From NCBI GenBank assembly GCA_023434145.1, contig JAEYTI010000060.1, forward strand, positions 1 through 7,232: 7,232 nucleotides of DNA, read 5' to 3'. A model generated the notes under the pieces. The model made no database searches and was not told where the DNA came from. It saw nothing but the letters and a program-made list of their open reading frames with translations. The number at the start of each line of letters is the position of its first letter. Position 1 is the first letter of the stretch. The position numbers were made by a program, and so were the translations under genes. The stretch comes from Chloroflexota bacterium (lineage in GTDB: Bacteria; Chloroflexota; Anaerolineae; Anaerolineales; Anaerolineaceae). Positions 1 through 5,684 of this stretch are shown here, piece after piece.

Positions 1-57
1 GGTGATGTCACCCCCTGTGACACCAAAACTCCTTGAAATCCATAAAGAGCGAAATTG

Positions 58-108
58 TTTTGTGTTTGTGGTTTGCGCAACGTAGTTGCGCAAACCACAA
101 ACACAAAA
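58..108. repeat. Perfect 24-bp palindromic hairpin (copy 1 of a 51-nt element)
   Basis: Bases 58-81 are exactly complementary to 85-108, leaving the 3-base loop GTA (82-84). The apical core is TTGCGCAACGTAGTTGCGCAA. The element starts with TTTT and ends with AAAA, so neither strand has a U-tract after the stem and a canonical intrinsic terminator is unlikely. It aligns without gaps to the hairpin at 5309-5359, and the differences between the two are almost all compensatory. Both copies are preceded by a similar GAAA-x-TG stretch. This suggests a repeat family kept for its fold, such as a REP-like or MITE-like palindrome or a structured RNA or DNA element. The function is unknown. Confidence 0.85.
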
Positions 109-116
109 AATAACGA

Positions 117-145
117 TTGGATAGATACCAATTCTAACTCATTAT
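117..145 (+). promoter_or_regulatory. Weak candidate promoter for the ABC exporter operon
   Basis: TTGGAT (117-122) and CATTAT (140-145) are separated by 17 bases in an AT-rich stretch upstream of the operon. An overlapping alternative -10 is TATAGA at 143-148, but its spacing to the same -35 would be 20 bases. The segment also contains a short inverted repeat, ATTGG (116-120) and CCAAT (128-132), which could be an operator. No other convincing promoter is seen between the hairpin at 58-108 and the first gene. This call rests on consensus similarity only. Confidence 0.22.
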
Positions 146-191
146 AGATCAAAAAAGTATTCAAGAAAAACTGCCCGGCTGTGGGGTTAAT

Positions 192-239
192 TTTCGTTTC
201 GTGGTGGACGCACGCTCAGGCAGCCACCACGAAACGAAA
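192..239 (+). other. 16-bp stem-loop in the probable 5' leader of the ABC operon
   Basis: Bases 192-207 are perfectly complementary to 224-239, with a 16-base loop (208-223). The structure begins in a TTTT run and ends in GAAAC, so it resembles the 51-nt hairpins at 58-108 and 5309-5359 in outline and length, but its core differs. It lies 60 bases upstream of the ATPase start codon. A GTG in frame with the ATPase falls inside the left arm at 201, but has no ribosome binding site and is not taken as the start. The element may be a degenerate member of the hairpin family or a leader structure affecting operon expression. Confidence 0.65.
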
Positions 240-299
240 CCCTCCCATTACGCACCAACGTTTTACAATGGAATCAGACACCGAGAAAAGGACAAAACG

Positions 300-1313
300 A
301 TGACCGAACCAACCATTACTGTGCGCGAATTGAGCAAGACGTACCGCGTGCCGGAGCGCGATGCCGGGTTCCGCGCGATGGTGCGCGATTTTCTTCACCG
401 CCGCTATGCCGATGTACAGGCGGTGAAATCCATCTCCTTCACCATCGAACCGGGCGAGGTGGTGGGCTTTATCGGGCCAAATGGGGCGGGCAAAACCACC
501 ACGCTCAAGATGCTGGCCGGGCTGCTGGTGCCGACCGGGGGCGATGCCCGGGTAGCCGGGTACACGCCCTGGGAGCGGAAAACGGGCTTCCTGCGCAGCA
601 TCAGCATGGTGCTGGGCAACAAGAGCCAGATGATCTGGGACATTCCGCCGACCGAGTCGTTCCGCGTGCTGGCGGAAATTTATGACGTGCCGCCCGCGCA
701 GTTCCGCGAAACGCTGGATGAGCTGATCGACCTGCTAGAAATGGAGCCAATCCTCAAAAAGCCGGTGCGTATGCTCTCGCTGGGCGAGCGGATGAAGTGC
801 GAGCTGGTGGCAGGGCTGCTGCACCGCCCGAGCGTGCTGTTCCTCGACGAGCCGACGCTGGGACTGGACGTTTCCATGCAGGCGCGGCTGCGCGACTTCC
901 TCAAGGTCTACAACCGCCGCACTGGCGCCACCATGCTGCTCACCAGCCACTACATGGCCGACGTGACGGCCCTCTGCCCGCGGGTGATGCTGATCCACCA
1001 CGGCGGGCTGCTGTACGATGGCCCCCTTGGCGCGCTGACCGAGCGCATGGCGCCCTTCAAGATCATCCGCGTGGGGCTGGCGAACGGGCAGAACGGGCTG
1101 AACAACGTGGTCGCGGAACTCCCCGGTGTGACGCTGCTGCCCGACGAGGGCGAGGGCGAGGCGGAGGGCGTCCACCGGCTGCGGGTGGAGCGCGTCCACA
1201 CCGCCGCGGTCACTTCCGCGCTGCTCAACCGCTGCCAGCTTGCCGACCTGGCGGTGGAAGACCCGCCCATCGAAGCCGTGATTGACCAGGTGTACAAGGG
1301 AGGGTCGTTATGA
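300..1313 (+). CDS. ABC-2 type exporter, ATP-binding protein (COG4586-like)
   Basis: This 337-residue protein is the cytoplasmic ATPase of an exporter whose two membrane subunits are encoded next. All the expected motifs are present: Walker A GPNGAGKT (59-66), a probable Q-loop glutamine at 110, signature LSLGE (159-163), Walker B VLFLDE (179-184), D-loop GLD (188-190) and the switch histidine H217. The LSLGERMKCEL wording and the long N-terminal lead before Walker A are typical of the COG4586 subgroup rather than of drug exporters of the DrrA type. Residues after about 225 form a C-terminal extension of unknown role. The start at 300 is chosen because AAGGA (288-292) lies 7 bases upstream; an in-frame GTG at 201 lies in a hairpin arm. 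The stop overlaps the next start in ATGA. A related cyanobacterial system has been linked to viologen export, but the substrate here cannot be told from sequence. Confidence 0.95.
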   Translation: MTEPTITVRELSKTYRVPERDAGFRAMVRDFLHRRYADVQAVKSISFTIEPGEVVGFIGPNGAGKTTTLKMLAGLLVPTGGDARVAGYTPWERKTGFLRSISMVLGNKSQMIWDIPPTESFRVLAEIYDVPPAQFRETLDELIDLLEMEPILKKPVRMLSLGERMKCELVAGLLHRPSVLFLDEPTLGLDVSMQARLRDFLKVYNRRTGATMLLTSHYMADVTALCPRVMLIHHGGLLYDGPLGALTERMAPFKIIRVGLANGQNGLNNVVAELPGVTLLPDEGEGEAEGVHRLRVERVHTAAVTSALLNRCQLADLAVEDPPIEAVIDQVYKGGSL

Positions 1314-2128
1314 CCTCCCCATTCTCGGAGAATAGAATCCATCACCGCGGCGGTCTGGCGCTGATCCGCGCGACGTGGGCTTCGTGGATGCAGGAGCGCA
1401 GTTTCTTCTTCATCCTGGCCTTCTTGTGGATGATCCCGCCGCTGATCGCGCTGTTCGTGTGGCTGGCGGCGGCGGGCGACGGCGAGATCGCCGGGATGCG
1501 CCGGGGCGCGTTTGTGGCCTACTACCTGCTGATCGTGCTGGTCAACCAGTTCACCTACGCCCAAACCAACTGGACGGTGGGCGACGTGATCCGCATGGGC
1601 GGGCTCACGCCCTGGCTGCTGCGGCCCATTCCGCCGATATATAACTTCCTCGCCAGTGAGGTGGCGGGGCGAGTGGTGTTTATGGCCTTCGTTATCCCGG
1701 CCTCGGCGCTGCTGGCGCTGATCCTCAAGCCGGAGTTGGACCCTACCCCGCAGCAGGTGGCCCTGTTCATCCCGGCGCTGCTGGTGGCGTGGGCGCTGCG
1801 CTTCTTGTGGGGGCTGTGGCTGGCAGAGCTGGCCTTCTGGGCTACCCGCTCGGATGCGCTGCTGGTGGTGCAGGATGCGCTGGTCTTTACCCTGGCGGGC
1901 ACGGTCGCGCCGCTGGCGCTGATGCCTCCGGCGCTGGCGCAGGCAGCGGTGATCCTGCCGTTCCGCTACATGGTCGGCTTCCCGGTCGAGATCCTCACCG
2001 GGCAGCTTAATGGATCGCAAATACTGGCGGGGTTCGTGGCGCAGGCGGGCTGGCTGGCGGTTGCGCTCGCGCTGGCGGTGACGTTGTGGAAGGCCGGTGT
2101 GCGGCGTTATTCAGCAGTGGGAGGGTGA
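1310..2128 (+). CDS. ABC-2 family permease subunit 1 (COG4587/COG3694 type)
   Basis: This 272-residue integral membrane protein forms half of the exporter channel. Hydrophobic stretches at about 32-54, 66-84, 118-139, 149-172, 187-207 and 236-260 suggest six transmembrane helices with a short cytoplasmic N-terminus. Between helices 2 and 3 lies a polar segment ending in LLRPIPP (103-109), matched by a similar segment in the next gene; it probably contacts the ATPase. FPVEILTG (224-231) and a terminal GVRRY motif (263-267) are also shared with the partner. Family assignment to the ABC2_membrane_6 (DUF990) group is by recalled pattern. The ATG overlaps the stop of the ATPase gene, with a strong GGGAGGG site at 1298-1304, so translation is coupled. 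The start codon is well supported. Confidence 0.9.
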   Translation: MTSPFSENRIHHRGGLALIRATWASWMQERSFFFILAFLWMIPPLIALFVWLAAAGDGEIAGMRRGAFVAYYLLIVLVNQFTYAQTNWTVGDVIRMGGLTPWLLRPIPPIYNFLASEVAGRVVFMAFVIPASALLALILKPELDPTPQQVALFIPALLVAWALRFLWGLWLAELAFWATRSDALLVVQDALVFTLAGTVAPLALMPPALAQAAVILPFRYMVGFPVEILTGQLNGSQILAGFVAQAGWLAVALALAVTLWKAGVRRYSAVGG

Positions 2129-2129
2129 G

Positions 2130-2942
2130 ATGTTGCAATCGCTTCGATTTCCGCGATCATTCCGATTAATGGGCGTGTTTCTGCGAGCGGCGGTGCAGGC
2201 TGAGATGGCCTACCGCGTGAACTTCTGGATCCATCTGCTCTACACGGTGGTAAATCTGGCCGTGGCGTGGGTGGGGCTGGCGGTGGTGTTTGGGCAAGTG
2301 CCGGTGCTGCGCGGCTGGGATTACCCTGCCACACTGGCCTTGCTGGGGGTGTATCTCACCGTCTCGGCGCTGCGGCAGGTGTGCCTCGGCCCCTCGCTGG
2401 ATGCGCTGGCGGGCATGGATGGCGAGCTGTGGACCGGCCGCTTCGACTTTACCCTGCTCAAGCCGGTGGACGTGCAGTTCATGGCATCCTTCCGGCAGTG
2501 GCGGCCCTTTGCGCTGGTCGACCTGGCGCTGGGGCTGGCGGTGGTGGTGCGCGCCGTCACCCTCTCTGGCGCGGATCTGACGCTCGGGCGGGTGGGGCTG
2601 TTTGTGCTGGCGCTGGGCGCGGGCGTGGCGCTGATCTACGCTGTGCTGATGCTGTTCTCGGCGCTGGTGTTCTGGCACCCGGGCCTGCTCTACACCTGGG
2701 TGTTCGACGCCCTGTTCCAACTGGCCCGCTACCCGGTCGGAATCTACCCGCCCTGGCTGCGTGTGGTGCTCACCTGGGCGGTTCCGGTGGCGTTTATCAC
2801 CACCATCCCCGCCGAAGCGCTGACCGGTAGAGCCGCGCTCGGGCCGGTGCTGGCCGGGGTGGCGGTGGCCGCGGTGGCGGTCGCGGCGGCCTCGGCGCTG
2901 TTCCGCTCGGGGGTAAGAAGGTACGCCAGCGCGAGCAGCTAA
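2130..2942 (+). CDS. ABC-2 family permease subunit 2 (COG3694-like)
   Basis: This 270-residue membrane protein is the second half of the exporter channel and a distant paralogue of the preceding permease. Hydrophobic stretches lie at about 33-54, 64-85, 128-147, 154-182, 212-226 and 235-258. The cytoplasmic segment before helix 3 ends in FDFTLLKPVD (105-114), the counterpart of LLRPIPP in subunit 1. PVAFITTIPAEALTGR (219-234) and a terminal GVRRY (261-265) are characteristic of this family. The start at 2130 is chosen over an in-frame GTG at 2097 because GGGAGGG (2119-2125) sits just upstream and the gap to the previous stop is one base. Two different permease genes with one ATPase imply a heterodimeric channel. 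This is the last gene of the operon; a repeat-rich spacer follows. Confidence 0.9.
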   Translation: MLQSLRFPRSFRLMGVFLRAAVQAEMAYRVNFWIHLLYTVVNLAVAWVGLAVVFGQVPVLRGWDYPATLALLGVYLTVSALRQVCLGPSLDALAGMDGELWTGRFDFTLLKPVDVQFMASFRQWRPFALVDLALGLAVVVRAVTLSGADLTLGRVGLFVLALGAGVALIYAVLMLFSALVFWHPGLLYTWVFDALFQLARYPVGIYPPWLRVVLTWAVPVAFITTIPAEALTGRAALGPVLAGVAVAAVAVAAASALFRSGVRRYASASS

Positions 2943-2947
2943 GAGGG

Positions 2948-2990
2948 GAAACCACGAAGGCACGAAGGTCACAAAGGAAGACGCGAAGGT
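2948..2990 (+). repeat. CCACGAAGG-type dispersed repeat, left copy
   Basis: Immediately after the permease stop there are four degenerate units of about 9-12 bases related to CCACGAAGG (starting near 2952, 2961, 2970 and 2981), running into a T-run. Repeats of this wording are common between genes in many environmental bacterial genomes; that is recalled knowledge. The stretch GAAACCACGAAGGCAC (2948-2963) and then AAAGGAAGA (2973-2981) recur inverted at 4180-4195 and 4171-4179, the right copy lacking nine bases. The two copies bracket the gene at 3118-4155. Confidence 0.75.
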
Positions 2991-3034
2991 TTTTTAGGAA
3001 GAATGATAAAGAAACGTAGAGATTGGTCTTTAGA

Positions 3035-3060
3035 AGCGGCTGCTACAATAGGCAGCCGCT
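3035..3060. other. 9-bp GC-rich stem-loop before the membrane-protein promoter
   Basis: AGCGGCTGC (3035-3043) is perfectly complementary to GCAGCCGCT (3052-3060), with an 8-base loop. No T-run follows on either side, so it is a poor intrinsic terminator for the ABC operon, although it may stop or slow transcription with another factor. It ends 13 bases before a TATAAT box and covers the place where a -35 element would lie, so it might also be an operator for the next gene. Confidence 0.55.
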
Positions 3061-3073
3061 CCTCTGTTCGGTA

Positions 3074-3079
3074 TATAAT
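3074..3079 (+). promoter_or_regulatory. Probable -10 box for the DUF4870-like gene
   Basis: A perfect TATAAT at 3074-3079 lies 38 bases before the ATG at 3118, leaving room for a short leader with AAAGGA (3101-3106). No good -35 is visible at the right spacing, since that place is taken by the arm of the stem-loop at 3035-3060. The spacer and a change in base composition suggest this gene is transcribed separately from the ABC operon. Confidence 0.45.
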
Positions 3080-3117
3080 GAGTTTTCCAATCCAACCACC
3101 AAAGGAACCAACATACC

Positions 3118-4155
3118 ATGAGTGACTCGTCGCAGCCTGAACAATCATTCGAAGTCCATGTCTATAAAATGAAGCCGTGGAACCTGTTGATCAGTCTATT
3201 CACGCTATTGGTTTTTGGCCCTTTGATGAGCCTTCCACTCGTATACATTATTGGGGTGGTACGTAGCTGGAGAATCGAGTATATGATGCTCTATATAGTC
3301 TTCCTGTGCGTGTTCGCTCCGCTTTTCGTTCTGTTGGCAATCGTGGGTCTCCAGATGCTTCTTGCCGTCATCTCATCATTCACCTCCAACATTAAGGTTA
3401 CACCGGAAGGGATTGAAAATAAAATCTGGCCGTACCGCGATATTCGAGTGCTCTGGCAGGACCTCGAGCAGGTGAACAAATTCCTGTTTTTCGACGTAGT
3501 CACCATGAAAAACTTCGAAGTCCTTGGCCTTTCCTTATCCCATACCGGTATCATGAAGAAACTCAGCTACCTCCCACCTTCGATTGCCCTATCCAGTTAC
3601 AATGGGTGGCCGAATGGGCAGCTCGAAAGTGATCTTCGGCGCTATGCTCCGCACCTTTTCGATCGCCAGGCGGCATCCGAGACGGTCTCTGCCCCGATGG
3701 AAATGAAAACTGGGTCCGATACCAGTCAGGAACACCGCTTACTAGCTGCGCTGTCACATGCTTCGGTTTTGTTTACGGGGATTGGGGCAGTAGTTCCGCT
3801 GGTGATTTACTACTCGCAAAAAAGAACTTCTGACTACCTCGCCTTTCAGTCGCTGCAAGCGTTCTTCTACCAACTGCTCGGGCTCTTATTTAGCTTTGTC
3901 TTTCCAGTATGCCTTGCTACGGGAACGTTTATCCCAATAATGATAGCCGCCTTAACGGGGGATGAAAGTAGATTCGGTCCATTCATGGCAGTGATTATCC
4001 TCATTTCTGTTGTACTGACAGTTCTGATCGGGATTATCGGCTTCTTCTATCTAATCTATGGGACTATTGGCGCATTCCAGGCGTACCAGGGCAAGGACTT
4101 CCGCTATCCGATCATCGGCAAGCGGGTGGAAAAGAGGGATGTCACGAGCATCTAA
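3118..4155 (+). CDS. Membrane protein with a C-terminal DUF4870-like domain
   Basis: This 345-residue protein has two parts. The N-terminal part has two hydrophobic segments (about 21-48 and 57-88) followed by a soluble stretch (about 91-182) with alternating hydrophobic residues, which resembles a PH-like fold (IKVTPEGIENKIW, then IRVLWQDLEQV). A polar linker (183-204) leads to a C-terminal part that matches the DUF4870/Tic20-like pattern: HRLLAALSHASVL (206-218), VVPLVIYY (225-232), then an FQSLQAFFYQLL helix (243-254) and a long hydrophobic hairpin (288-320). DUF4870 proteins are small membrane proteins of unknown function, normally about 100-130 residues, so this is an extended or fused form. 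The gene is visibly lower in GC than its neighbours and lies between inverted repeats (2948-2981, 4171-4195), which hints at later insertion. Ribosome binding site AAGGA (3102-3106) is 11 bases from the ATG. Confidence 0.85.
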   Translation: MSDSSQPEQSFEVHVYKMKPWNLLISLFTLLVFGPLMSLPLVYIIGVVRSWRIEYMMLYIVFLCVFAPLFVLLAIVGLQMLLAVISSFTSNIKVTPEGIENKIWPYRDIRVLWQDLEQVNKFLFFDVVTMKNFEVLGLSLSHTGIMKKLSYLPPSIALSSYNGWPNGQLESDLRRYAPHLFDRQAASETVSAPMEMKTGSDTSQEHRLLAALSHASVLFTGIGAVVPLVIYYSQKRTSDYLAFQSLQAFFYQLLGLLFSFVFPVCLATGTFIPIMIAALTGDESRFGPFMAVIILISVVLTVLIGIIGFFYLIYGTIGAFQAYQGKDFRYPIIGKRVEKRDVTSI

Positions 4156-4161
4156 TTAATT

Positions 4162-4195
4162 CTTCGTGGTTCTTCCTTTGTGCCTTCGTGGTTTC
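4162..4195 (-). repeat. CCACGAAGG-type dispersed repeat, right (inverted) copy
   Basis: Read on the minus strand this stretch gives GAAACCACGAAGGCAC followed by AAAGGAAGA and CCACGAAG. It is the inverted counterpart of 2948-2981 with one internal unit of nine bases missing. It starts seven bases after the stop of the membrane-protein gene. The pair forms imperfect inverted repeats about 1.2 kb apart around one gene. Confidence 0.75.
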
Positions 4196-4207
4196 TCCCT
4201 TTCATCT

Positions 4208-4233
4208 CTCTGCGATTCTCTGCGTACTCTGCG
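4208..4233 (+). repeat. Three CTCTGCG units upstream of the DUF1801 gene
   Basis: CTCTGCG occurs at 4208-4214, 4218-4224 and 4227-4233, a 9-10 base periodicity close to one DNA turn. The same type of short repeat is familiar from spacers in environmental bacterial genomes, often near CCACGAAGG-type repeats (recalled knowledge). It lies directly next to the right CCACGAAGG copy and 17 bases before the ribosome binding site of the DUF1801 gene. Confidence 0.6.
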
Positions 4234-4261
4234 GTAGAATCTCTTAAACAGGAGGACCCCT

Positions 4262-4618
4262 ATGGCAACTACCGTGGATGAATTCGTCTCCGCCTACGAC
4301 GGCGAGACGCGCGAATGGCTCGATACTTTCGTCGCCTTTATGCGCCAGAACTTCCCCGAGGCCGAGGAAGTCATTTCCTACCAGATCCCGACCTGGAAGT
4401 TCCCCGGCAAGAAGATGTACATCGCCGTTTCGCCGGCCAAAGCGCACTTCACCTTCCACACCCTCGACTTCGACATGATCGAGGAACTAAAAGGGCTGCT
4501 TCCCAAAGCGCGGTTCGGCAAAGGCTCGGCTAAAGTACCGTACTCCGAGCGTGAGAGCATCCCCATCCTGTTTGATATGGCACGCAAGATTGCAGCGAGG
4601 CACAAAGCGAACCCATGA
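4262..4618 (+). CDS. DUF1801 (YdhG-like) domain protein
   Basis: This 118-residue soluble protein is a full-length single-domain member of the DUF1801 family by recalled pattern. The hallmark EEVISYQIPTWKF (35-47) is followed by a YIAVSPAKAHFTFH strand pair (53-66), then GKGSAKVPY (87-94) and the ESIPILFDMARKIAARH C-terminal helix (98-114). Bacillus YdhG of this family has been proposed as a frataxin-like iron-handling protein, but most members have no defined role, so no function is assigned here. A strong AGGAGG (4250-4255) sits six bases before the ATG. The last codon and stop overlap the start of the HAD gene as ATGA, so the two are co-translated. Confidence 0.9.
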   Translation: MATTVDEFVSAYDGETREWLDTFVAFMRQNFPEAEEVISYQIPTWKFPGKKMYIAVSPAKAHFTFHTLDFDMIEELKGLLPKARFGKGSAKVPYSERESIPILFDMARKIAARHKANP

Positions 4619-5292
4619 CACCTTCATCACAGAATCACCGCATTACCGCCTTTCTTTTTGATCTCGACGGCACGCTGGTCGACAATATGCGCCTGCACTA
4701 CGTCGTTTGGTCCGACTATCTTTCCTCCCACGGCGTGCAGGTAGACCCGGACGATTTCCGCCACCGCACTGCCGGCATGACCAACCCCGAAATTCTGCGC
4801 CTGGCCTTTGGATCGCAGATCACGACGGAAGCGATGGAGGCGCACGCCGCGGCGAAAGAAATTCGCTACCGCGACATGGCGCGTGCAGAATTCCGACCGC
4901 TGCCGGGGCTGGTCGAATTTCTCGACAGCGCCCGCACCGCGGGCATGCGGCTGGCACTGGCAACCGCCGCCCCGCGTGAGAACGTCGACTTTGCCCTGGA
5001 GTGCCTGAATTTGCGTGAAGCATTCCATGCTCAGGTCTGCGCCGACGATATCACCCGCGGCAAGCCCGATCCGCAGACCTTTCTGCTGGCAGCCGAACGC
5101 CTGGGTGTTCCACCCGCCCAATGCCTGGTGTTCGAGGACTCTGATGCCGGGATGCGAGCGGCTGCGAACGCCGGTATGCCGGTGATTGCGCTCACCACGG
5201 GCATGCCTGCCGGGCAGGCGCTGGGCTACCCGAACGTCCGTCTCGCCGTGCCAGACTACACCTCTCTGGAGCTTTCCAGCCTGTTTGGCTAG
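4615..5292 (+). CDS. HAD-superfamily hydrolase, beta-phosphoglucomutase-like
   Basis: This 225-residue cytoplasmic enzyme belongs to HAD subfamily I with a helical cap. Motif I is FDLDGTLVDN (15-24), with D16 as the expected nucleophile and D18 as the general acid/base. Motif II threonine is T117 in LATAA, the motif III lysine is K150 in GKPDP (149-153), and acidic motif IV is FEDSDAG with E174 and D175. The cap segment HRTAGMTNPEIL (50-61) resembles the beta-phosphoglucomutase/phosphatase group, so a sugar phosphate is a likely but unproven substrate. It starts at the ATGA overlap with the DUF1801 gene; the nearest purine-rich stretch is weak, so expression probably depends on coupling. The catalytic set appears complete. 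The next gene is convergent. Confidence 0.93.
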   Translation: MTPSSQNHRITAFLFDLDGTLVDNMRLHYVVWSDYLSSHGVQVDPDDFRHRTAGMTNPEILRLAFGSQITTEAMEAHAAAKEIRYRDMARAEFRPLPGLVEFLDSARTAGMRLALATAAPRENVDFALECLNLREAFHAQVCADDITRGKPDPQTFLLAAERLGVPPAQCLVFEDSDAGMRAAANAGMPVIALTTGMPAGQALGYPNVRLAVPDYTSLELSSLFG

Positions 5293-5308
5293 AATTCAGT
5301 TGAAAGTG

Positions 5309-5359
5309 TTTTCTGTTGGTTGGTTGTGCGACGCAGTCGCGCAACCAACCAACAGAAAA
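5309..5359. repeat. 24-bp palindromic hairpin (copy 2 of the 51-nt element)
   Basis: Bases 5309-5332 pair with 5336-5359 over 24 positions with a single G-T wobble and loop GCA. The core is TTGTGCGACGCAGTCGCGCAA. It aligns end to end with the hairpin at 58-108; of the six base pairs that differ, five change on both sides so that pairing is kept and one becomes a wobble. It lies between the convergent HAD gene and the small minus-strand gene, where a bidirectional terminator would be expected, but has TTTT before and AAAA after the stem, the wrong way round for one. An outer, imperfect inverted repeat (AGAATTCAG at 5291-5299 against 5372-5380) surrounds it. Confidence 0.85.
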
Positions 5360-5371
5360 ATTCGGGTAGTG

Positions 5372-5623
5372 CTAAATTCTGCACCAGCCGTTGAGCCCGT
5401 CCAGCAGCTCGAGGATCAGCGCCTCGTCGTCTTCGCGCCCGGTCTCCACGAGCGTATGTCGCGCCGCATCGAGGATGCTCAGGATGTCGTCACGCTCCAG
5501 GCCGCGCTCCAGCATCCCCGCCATCACTCGCTGGAGTGCAGCGCGCGGCGATTCTTCTTCCAGCGCATCGAGCAGGGCGGCCTGCGCGTTCTTCGCATAG
5601 CCACTATGCGGTTTCTCGTCCAT
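5372..5623 (-). CDS. Small hypothetical protein, 83 residues
   Basis: The product is an acidic, helix-rich soluble protein without signal peptide or membrane segment. Its C-terminal part has amphipathic helices (ERDDILSILDAARHTL, 43-58) and a short conserved-looking end, EDDEALILELLDGLNGWCRI (64-83); similar D-x-L-x-GWC endings occur in uncharacterised bacterial proteins, from memory. The start is placed at the ATG at 5623. An upstream ATG at 5710 would add a proline-rich tract with no sign of real coding (PPPPSLSYNP). There is no ribosome binding site in front of 5623, but a perfect TATAAT lies six bases upstream, which fits a leaderless message. It converges with the HAD gene. The function is unknown. 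Confidence 0.65.
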   Translation of the reverse strand: MDEKPHSGYAKNAQAALLDALEEESPRAALQRVMAGMLERGLERDDILSILDAARHTLVETGREDDEALILELLDGLNGWCRI

Positions 5624-5629
5624 GGCGGG

Positions 5630-5635
5630 ATTATA
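5630..5635 (-). promoter_or_regulatory. -10 box for a leaderless small gene
   Basis: On the minus strand TATAAT (5635 to 5630) ends six bases before the ATG at 5623, so transcription would be expected to begin at or very near the start codon. The -35 position is weak (TTCCTC at 5658-5653). A 6-bp stem with a 5-base loop (5652-5657 with 5663-5668) overlaps the -35 area and could be an operator. Confidence 0.45.
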
Positions 5636-5684
5636 ACTTAAAGAGGGAGGGGGAGGAATGCATCCTCCGCGGCCGTTGATGACT

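Noticed and set aside
1..24. Short inverted repeat TGTCAC / GTGACA at the window edge
   Set aside because: Six base pairs with a 5-base loop at the very edge is too little to call a terminator or operator without the upstream sequence.
58..108. Intrinsic terminator for an upstream gene
   Set aside because: Despite the perfect stem, the sequence after it is A-rich on both strands and not T-rich, so no U-tract would form.
201..299. N-terminal extension of the ATPase from GTG at 201
   Set aside because: The start lies in a hairpin arm, has no ribosome binding site, and the extra residues do not resemble the family; the ATG at 300 has a good site.
950..2020. Long minus-strand frame opposite the ABC genes
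   Set aside because: It is a shadow of GC-rich coding sequence: arginine-, glutamine- and histidine-rich with no domain, opposite a clearly conserved ATPase and permease.
4207..4233. CRISPR-like short repeats
   Set aside because: Units are only 7 bases with 2-3 base gaps, without spacers or cas genes; they fit a dispersed intergenic repeat.
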